Shown here: piece after piece, positions 7,735 to 11,145 of the stretch
Layout: each line of letters starts with the position of its first letter
How positions within the stretch are numbered: the stretch's first letter is position 1
Assembly: GCF_037152535.1 (NCBI RefSeq)
Contig: NZ_JBBCMA010000013.1
Location: forward strand, 1-11,145
Source: Leclercia sp. AS011
Lineage (GTDB): Bacteria > Pseudomonadota > Gammaproteobacteria > Enterobacterales > Enterobacteriaceae
Length of the DNA stretch: 11,145 bases
Direction: 5' to 3'
Position numbers and translations under genes: made by a program
The notes under the pieces: generated by a model
What the model was told of the DNA's origin: nothing
Databases searched by the model: none
Seen by the model: only the letters and a program-made list of their open reading frames with translations

Positions 7735-8361
7735 TCACTCTTCCACTTCTGTCGCAGGTTCCAGCTCGCTATACCAGCGATCCAGTTTCTCACGCAGTTT
7801 ATCCACGCCGAGTTTCTTCAGCGAAGAGAAAGCCTCAACCTGGATGTCACCGTTGAACGCCAGCACCGCTTCACGCACCATATTCACCTGCGCCTTACGT
7901 GCGCCGCTCGCCAGCTTGTCGGCTTTGGTCAGCAGCACCAGCACCTCGATCCCGCTTTCGACGGCCCAGTGGATCATCTGCTGATCAAGATCTTTAAGCG
8001 GATGACGAATGTCCATCAGCACTACCAGACCTTTCAGGCACAGGCGTTTTTCCAGGTATTCGCCCAGCGCGCGCTGCCACTTGATTTTCATCTCTTCCGG
8101 CACTTCGGCATAGCCATAGCCTGGCAGGTCGACCAGACGCTTGCCCGGTGCAACTTCGAACAGGTTAATCAGCTGGGTACGGCCAGGCGTTTTAGAGATA
8201 CGGGCCAGGCTTTTCTGATTGGTCAGGGTATTCAGAGCGCTGGATTTCCCCGCGTTGGACCGGCCAGCAAATGCCACTTCAAGACCCGTGTCGGCGGGTA
8301 AATGGCGAATATCAGGCGCACTAAGCACAAAATGCGTCTGGTGATAATTCAGGTTGGTCAC
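7735..8361 (-). CDS. yihA: YihA/EngB (YsxC), ribosome biogenesis GTPase
   Basis: The 208-residue TrmE-Era-EngA-EngB-type GTPase is essential in many bacteria and acts in late assembly of the large ribosomal subunit. G1 is GRSNAGKS at 33-40, G2 is the KTPGRTQ segment (57-63), G3 is DLPG at 78-81, G4 is TKAD at 145-148, and G5 lies at SSLKK. The start is the GTG at 8361 ([12 protein letters not shown]), where the E. coli protein begins, with TGGAGA seven bases upstream on the minus strand. An ATG farther upstream (8430) would add 23 residues of non-conserved sequence without a ribosome binding site. The gene is monocistronic, convergent with spf and divergent from csrC. Confidence 0.96.
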   Translation of the reverse strand: MTNLNYHQTHFVLSAPDIRHLPADTGLEVAFAGRSNAGKSSALNTLTNQKSLARISKTPGRTQLINLFEVAPGKRLVDLPGYGYAEVPEEMKIKWQRALGEYLEKRLCLKGLVVLMDIRHPLKDLDQQMIHWAVESGIEVLVLLTKADKLASGARKAQVNMVREAVLAFNGDIQVEAFSSLKKLGVDKLREKLDRWYSELEPATEVEE

Positions 8362-8464
8362 GTGGTTGTCTCCAGAAATTCGTAACGTTGGGGGGATTAT
8401 ACCTGAACAGAGAGAAAAGGCTTTGCCCATCGGTAACGCCGCTGTAAGTAAAAACCCTGTGCTT

Positions 8465-8482
8465 TGTAAGAGATCTGCCCTT
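8465..8482 (+). promoter_or_regulatory. Candidate UvrY (BarA-UvrY) site upstream of csrC
   Basis: TGTAAGAGATCT matches the left 12 bases of the 18-base UvrY inverted repeat (TGTGAGAGATCTCTTACA) at all but one position; the right half (GCCCTT) is degenerate. It is centred about 158 bases before the predicted csrC start. UvrY activation of csrC is known in E. coli; this exact site is inferred. Confidence 0.5.
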
Positions 8483-8538
8483 TGTATTATGGGAGATTTA
8501 AGAAAAGTCGCAGTGAGTTAAAAAATCAAAATCATTAA

Positions 8539-8551
8539 AATCAAACTATTA
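8539..8551 (+). promoter_or_regulatory. IHF consensus site upstream of csrC
   Basis: AATCAAACTATTA fits the IHF consensus WATCAA-N4-TTR at every defined position and sits in an A+T-rich tract (8518-8552). It lies between the candidate UvrY site and the csrC promoter, where DNA bending could bring the two together. Confidence 0.5.
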
Positions 8552-8569
8552 ACGCTTAGTCTTAATCTG

Positions 8570-8591
8570 AAAGTCGCACTACTGCGGCTTT
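8570..8591 (+). terminator. Terminator-like hairpin before the csrC promoter
   Basis: AAAGTCGCA (8570-8578) pairs with TGCGGCTTT (8583-8591) with one G-U pair around a CTAC loop. The T run is short. It may insulate the csrC promoter, whose -35 starts seven bases later, from upstream transcription. No gene on the plus strand that would need it is evident. Confidence 0.35.
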
Positions 8592-8597
8592 TGCGGG

Positions 8598-8625
8598 TTG
8601 TAGGTTTAGTCGGACAAGGTAAAGT
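8598..8625 (+). promoter_or_regulatory. csrC promoter
   Basis: TTGTAG (8598-8603) and TAAAGT (8620-8625) are 16 bases apart. The expected start falls at about 8632, which is where alignment with the recalled 5' end of E. coli CsrC also places it. The weak -35 fits dependence on UvrY. Confidence 0.55.
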
Positions 8626-8631
8626 AGCGTT

Positions 8632-8876
8632 CAACGGCGAGGATGCCGACAGGAAGCGGACTTAAGGATAAGGGTCAGGAGCGCCAGGAGGCGAAGACGA
8701 AGGATAGTCAGGAAGACGCACGCCTGGAGGCGTTACAAAAGGAAAAGGACATATCACGGACGGTACCGGCTAACGGAAAAACAGGGTTAGTTGTCAGCAA
8801 ACAGGGATTGTCAGACCCATAACGGGTTGTGAGTCAGGAAAAAAGGCGACAGATTGCTCTGTCGCCTTTTTTCTTT
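8632..8876 (+). ncRNA. csrC: CsrC regulatory RNA
   Basis: This RNA sequesters the translational repressor CsrA. It contains 15 GGA triplets between 8641 and 8839, many as AGGA or CAGGA and several placed to sit in hairpin loops, for example GCGCCAGGAGGCG. The blocks GGGTCAGGAGCGCCAGGAGG and GAGTCAGGAAAAAAGGCGAC match E. coli CsrC as I remember it. It lies between yihA and yihI as in E. coli. The middle (about 8720-8820) differs more, yet keeps its GGA motifs. The 5' end is placed by alignment and promoter position; the 245-base length is that of E. coli CsrC. Expression is expected through BarA-UvrY. Confidence 0.93.
8839..8876 (+). terminator. CsrC intrinsic terminator
   Basis: A 15-bp stem (8839-8853 with 8858-8872: six A's plus GGCGACAGA, loop TTGC, then TCTGTCGCC and six T's) ends CsrC. 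Confidence 0.95.
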
Positions 8877-8907
8877 GCTTGCTTTCTGCTAGATTTCGCC
8901 GCAATTC

Positions 8908-8913
8908 TATACT
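8908..8913 (+). promoter_or_regulatory. Possible -10 element for yihI
   Basis: TATACT is five of six to TATAAT and lies 28 bases before the yihI ATG. No good -35 was found at 16-18 bases, so the promoter call is tentative. Confidence 0.4.
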
Positions 8914-8941
8914 CAAGAAAACGACGTAAAGACAAAACATC

Positions 8942-9457
8942 ATGAAAAAACCGACCTCCGCTGCAGGCGCTAAACGTCCAGCAAAAGCACGCCGCAAAAC
9001 GCGCGAAGAACTGAATCAGGAAGCGCGCGATCGCAAACGCGATAAAAAGCATCGTGGTCATGCTGCCGGTAGCCGCGCGAGTGGCGGTGATTCGTCCGGC
9101 GCGTCTGCGAAAAACAAGCAGCAGAAAGACCCGCGTATCGGCAGTAAAACACCTGTTCCATTAGGCGTGACCGATGCCCCGGTCACCAGGCAGCACAAAC
9201 CCAAGAGCGAGAAACCTATGCTTTCACCGCAGGCTGAGCTGGATTTGCTGGAGAACGATGAGCGCCTGGACGCGCTGCTGGAACGTCTTGAAGAGGGTGA
9301 AACCCTGAGTGCTGAAGAGCAGTCATGGGTGGATGCCAAACTGGATCGCATTGATGAACTGATGCAGAAGCTTGGCCTCTCTTACGACGATGAAGAAGAA
9401 GAGGAGGAAGAAGAGAAGCAGGAAGACATGATGCGCCTGCTGAAAGGTGGAAACTAA
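8942..9457 (+). CDS. yihI: YihI, GTPase-activating protein of Der (EngA)
   Basis: The 171-residue protein stimulates GTP hydrolysis by the ribosome-assembly GTPase Der and so tunes 50S subunit formation. The first half is strongly basic and probably disordered ([19 protein letters not shown]), followed by the conserved block [14 protein letters not shown]. The helical middle ([21 protein letters not shown]) and [17 protein letters not shown] precede an acidic tail with an unbroken run of eight Glu. Length and sequence match E. coli YihI (169 residues). The ATG at 8942 has only a weak ribosome binding site. It follows CsrC by 65 bases and is followed at three bases by a small membrane-protein ORF, probably in the same transcript. 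Confidence 0.95.
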   Translation: MKKPTSAAGAKRPAKARRKTREELNQEARDRKRDKKHRGHAAGSRASGGDSSGASAKNKQQKDPRIGSKTPVPLGVTDAPVTRQHKPKSEKPMLSPQAELDLLENDERLDALLERLEEGETLSAEEQSWVDAKLDRIDELMQKLGLSYDDEEEEEEEEKQEDMMRLLKGGN

Positions 9458-9460
9458 CAT

Positions 9461-9643
9461 TTGCACCCGGCAGGCTTTATCGTCCTGCTTATAACCCTTC
9501 CGGTTATATGTTATCTGGTGTGGTTATTCGTTAAACTACGGCGGTTGTCGCGGCGACAGAAGTGGCTGCGCACCCGATTCGTGGCCCGCACAGGGGCCAG
9601 AACGGGCCGCCGTATACGAACGCGACACCATCGGAAGGAGTGA
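9461..9643 (+). CDS. Small Arg-rich single-pass membrane protein
   Basis: I do not recognise this 60-residue protein. It has a hydrophobic helix at about residues 5-24 (GFIVLLITLPVICYLVWLFV), then a tail of 36 residues with 13 Arg and 3 Lys, so the C-terminus should face the cytoplasm. Its TTG start is three bases after the yihI stop, and AGGTGG (9444-9449) lies 11 bases upstream. Its TGA stop is two bases before the hemN ATG, within the hemN ribosome binding region. It fills the yihI-hemN gap exactly, which suggests a real gene coupled to both neighbours. No ATG is available in this frame. It could be a relic of a longer membrane protein. Confidence 0.6.
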   Translation: MHPAGFIVLLITLPVICYLVWLFVKLRRLSRRQKWLRTRFVARTGARTGRRIRTRHHRKE

Positions 9644-9645
9644 AC

Positions 9646-11019
9646 ATGTCTGTACCAACCATCGACTGGGATCTGGCCCTGATCCAAAAATATAACTATT
9701 CCGGGCCGCGCTATACCTCTTATCCCACCGCGCTGGAGTTTTCCGACGCTTTTGGTGATAGCCAATTTCAGCAGGCGGTTGCACGTTACCCTGACCGTCC
9801 GCTCTCTCTGTATGTTCATATCCCGTTCTGCCACAAGCTCTGCTACTTCTGCGGCTGCAATAAAATTGTGACCCGCCAGCAGCACAAGGCGGATCAGTAT
9901 CTGGATGCGCTTGAGCAGGAGATCCTGCATCGCGCGCCGCAGTTTGCCGGCCGCCATGTCAGCCAGCTCCACTGGGGCGGCGGTACGCCGACCTACCTGA
10001 ATAAAGCGCAAATAAGTCGTTTGATGACGCTGCTGCGTGGCAACTTTACTTTCAACGACGATGCAGAAATCTCGATCGAGGTCGATCCTCGCGAAATTGA
10101 GCTGGATGTACTGGATCACTTACGCATGGAAGGGTTCAATCGCCTGAGTATGGGCGTGCAGGACTTCAACAAAGAGGTCCAGCGGCTGGTCAACCGCGAG
10201 CAGGATGAAGAGTTCATCTTCGCTCTGTTAAACCATGCGCGGGAGATTGGTTTCACCTCCACCAATATCGACCTGATTTATGGCCTGCCGAAGCAGACGC
10301 CTGAGAGTTTTGCCTTCACGCTGAAGCGCGTGGCGGAGCTTAATCCGGATCGCCTGAGCGTCTTCAACTATGCGCATCTGCCGACGCTGTTTGCTGCCCA
10401 GCGCAAAATCAAGGACGCCGACCTGCCTTCCGCCCAGCAAAAGCTGGATATCCTGCAGGAGACCATCACCTCTCTGACTGCGACCGGTTACCAGTTTATC
10501 GGCATGGATCACTTTGCCCGCCCGGATGACGAGCTGGCCATTGCGCAGCGGGAAGGTGTGCTACATCGTAACTTCCAGGGCTACACCACCCAGGGCGATA
10601 CGGATCTGCTGGGGATGGGCGTTTCAGCCATCAGCATGATTGGTGACTGCTATGCGCAGAACCAGAAAGAGCTGAAGCACTATTATCAGCAGGTGGATGA
10701 TACCGGCAACGCCCTGTGGCGCGGCATCGCCTTAACCCGCGACGACTGTATCCGCCGGGACGTGATAAAAGCGCTGATCTGCAACTTCCGTCTCGACTTC
10801 AGCGACGTCGAAGCACAGTGGGATCTACAGTTTAGCGATTACTTTGCTGATGACATGAAGCTGCTGGCGCCGCTGGCGAAAGACGGGCTGGTGGATGTCA
10901 CGGAGAAGGCGATTGAGGTGACGCCAAAAGGGCGTCTGTTGATTCGTAATATCTGCATGTGCTTTGACGCCTACCTGCGTCAAAAGGCGCGCCTGCAGCA
11001 GTTCTCGCGCGTGATTTAA
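9646..11019 (+). CDS. hemN: HemN, oxygen-independent coproporphyrinogen III oxidase
   Basis: This radical-SAM enzyme converts coproporphyrinogen III to protoporphyrinogen IX in heme synthesis without oxygen, allowing anaerobic growth. At 457 residues it equals E. coli HemN. The [4Fe-4S] motif CHKLCYFCGC provides Cys62, Cys66 and Cys69, with Cys71 also conserved. HWGGGTPTYLN, FNRLSMGVQDFN and IDLIYGLPKQT are typical HemN segments. ATG 9646 was chosen over an upstream in-frame extension to 9562 because conserved sequence (MSVPTIDWDLALIQKYNYSGP) begins there and AAGGAG (9635-9640) is five bases away. That site lies within the last codons of the small membrane-protein ORF. In E. coli, yshB and glnG follow; here an insertion sequence does. 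Confidence 0.97.
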   Translation: MSVPTIDWDLALIQKYNYSGPRYTSYPTALEFSDAFGDSQFQQAVARYPDRPLSLYVHIPFCHKLCYFCGCNKIVTRQQHKADQYLDALEQEILHRAPQFAGRHVSQLHWGGGTPTYLNKAQISRLMTLLRGNFTFNDDAEISIEVDPREIELDVLDHLRMEGFNRLSMGVQDFNKEVQRLVNREQDEEFIFALLNHAREIGFTSTNIDLIYGLPKQTPESFAFTLKRVAELNPDRLSVFNYAHLPTLFAAQRKIKDADLPSAQQKLDILQETITSLTATGYQFIGMDHFARPDDELAIAQREGVLHRNFQGYTTQGDTDLLGMGVSAISMIGDCYAQNQKELKHYYQQVDDTGNALWRGIALTRDDCIRRDVIKALICNFRLDFSDVEAQWDLQFSDYFADDMKLLAPLAKDGLVDVTEKAIEVTPKGRLLIRNICMCFDAYLRQKARLQQFSRVI

Positions 11020-11048
11020 GGCGTACCGAAGTAAGTAGGCCGATGTGA

Positions 11049-11122
11049 TGGACACCTCCCACCTTACGGCATCAGAGTGCCAGACTGAGGTGTTAACTTC
11101 AGTTCCCAGGGGGAGGTGTCCA
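11049..11122 (+). repeat. Structured leader: long inverted repeat with inner hairpin
   Basis: The outer arms are 11049-11060 and 11111-11122 (12 bp, perfect). Inside, ACTGAGGT (11084-11091) pairs with ACTTCAGT (11096-11103) through one G-U pair and a GTTA loop. The right outer arm covers the GGAGG ribosome binding site (11112-11116) of the downstream ORF, so folding of a transcript that includes both arms would hide it. Confidence 0.7.
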
Positions 11123-11123
11123 C

Positions 11124-11145
11124 ATGAATATTAAACGTATTGGCC
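11124..11145 (+). CDS. Transposase, N-terminal fragment at window edge
   Basis: ATG at 11124 follows GGGGGAGGT (11109-11117) at seven bases from GGAGG and encodes MNIKRIG before the window ends. This start is like that of IS110-family DEDD transposases. Too little is present to confirm the family. Read-through translation is probably limited by the inverted repeat covering the ribosome binding site. Confidence 0.5.

Larger units (their letters stand above)
11049..11145 (+). mobile_element. Left end of an insertion sequence, probably IS110 family (partial)
   Basis: Sequence after hemN does not resemble the usual hemN-glnG spacer. A 12-bp inverted repeat (TGGACACCTCCC at 11049-11060, its complement at 11111-11122) flanks about 50 bases and directly precedes a start codon with a very strong ribosome binding site. 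The encoded start, MNIKRIG, resembles IS110-family transposases (M-x-x-x-R-I-G-L/I-D). The outer boundary is not defined; it could lie anywhere from 11020 to 11049. The right part is outside the window. Family assignment rests on seven residues and is tentative. Confidence 0.5.

Noticed and set aside
7681..8301. 206-codon open frame antisense to yihA
   Set aside because: It overlaps the yihA terminator and gene on the other strand; yihA has all GTPase motifs, so this is a shadow.
9511..10119. 202-codon open frame antisense to the small membrane ORF and hemN
   Set aside because: It covers the conserved HemN iron-sulfur region on the opposite strand and has no start signals.

Overview
The window reads as a chromosomal segment of an Enterobacteriaceae member close to Enterobacter, Klebsiella or Leclercia. 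Gene order matches the Escherichia coli region downstream of an rRNA operon (rrf, mobB, mobA, yihD, srkA, dsbA, yihG, polA, spf, yihA, csrC, yihI, hemN). The proteins resemble, without being identical to, the E. coli ones as I remember them, and one REP element at the left edge has the form common in Enterobacter, Klebsiella and Salmonella. No database search was possible; all assignments rest on recognised sequences and motifs.

Left end (1-1223): the 3' end of a 5S rRNA and its terminator face a convergent mobA-mobB pair that makes molybdopterin guanine dinucleotide cofactor. A REP element supplies both the mobB stop codon and a terminator. Middle-left (1224-4195): yihD, then srkA-dsbA behind a promoter with a near-consensus CpxR box (envelope-stress kinase plus periplasmic disulfide oxidase), then the convergent acyltransferase gene yihG. 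The yihF gene that E. coli carries between dsbA and yihG is absent.

Centre (4196-7424): a 436-base spacer with a cluster of GATC sites and DnaA boxes leads into polA (DNA polymerase I). Right half (7425-9457): the small RNA Spot 42 (spf), convergent yihA/engB (essential ribosome-assembly GTPase), the CsrA-sequestering RNA CsrC with candidate UvrY and IHF sites upstream, and yihI (activator of the GTPase Der). An unrecognised 60-residue Arg-rich single-pass membrane protein is tucked between yihI and hemN. hemN makes protoporphyrinogen oxygen-independently.

Right edge (11020-11145): the E. coli layout is interrupted by what looks like the left end of an insertion sequence, probably IS110 family. 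It has a structured leader whose 12-bp inverted repeat covers the ribosome binding site of the transposase. Most of the window is conserved core genome. The parts that deserve a second look are this leader, the oriC-like polA upstream region, the small membrane protein, and the regulatory layout upstream of csrC.
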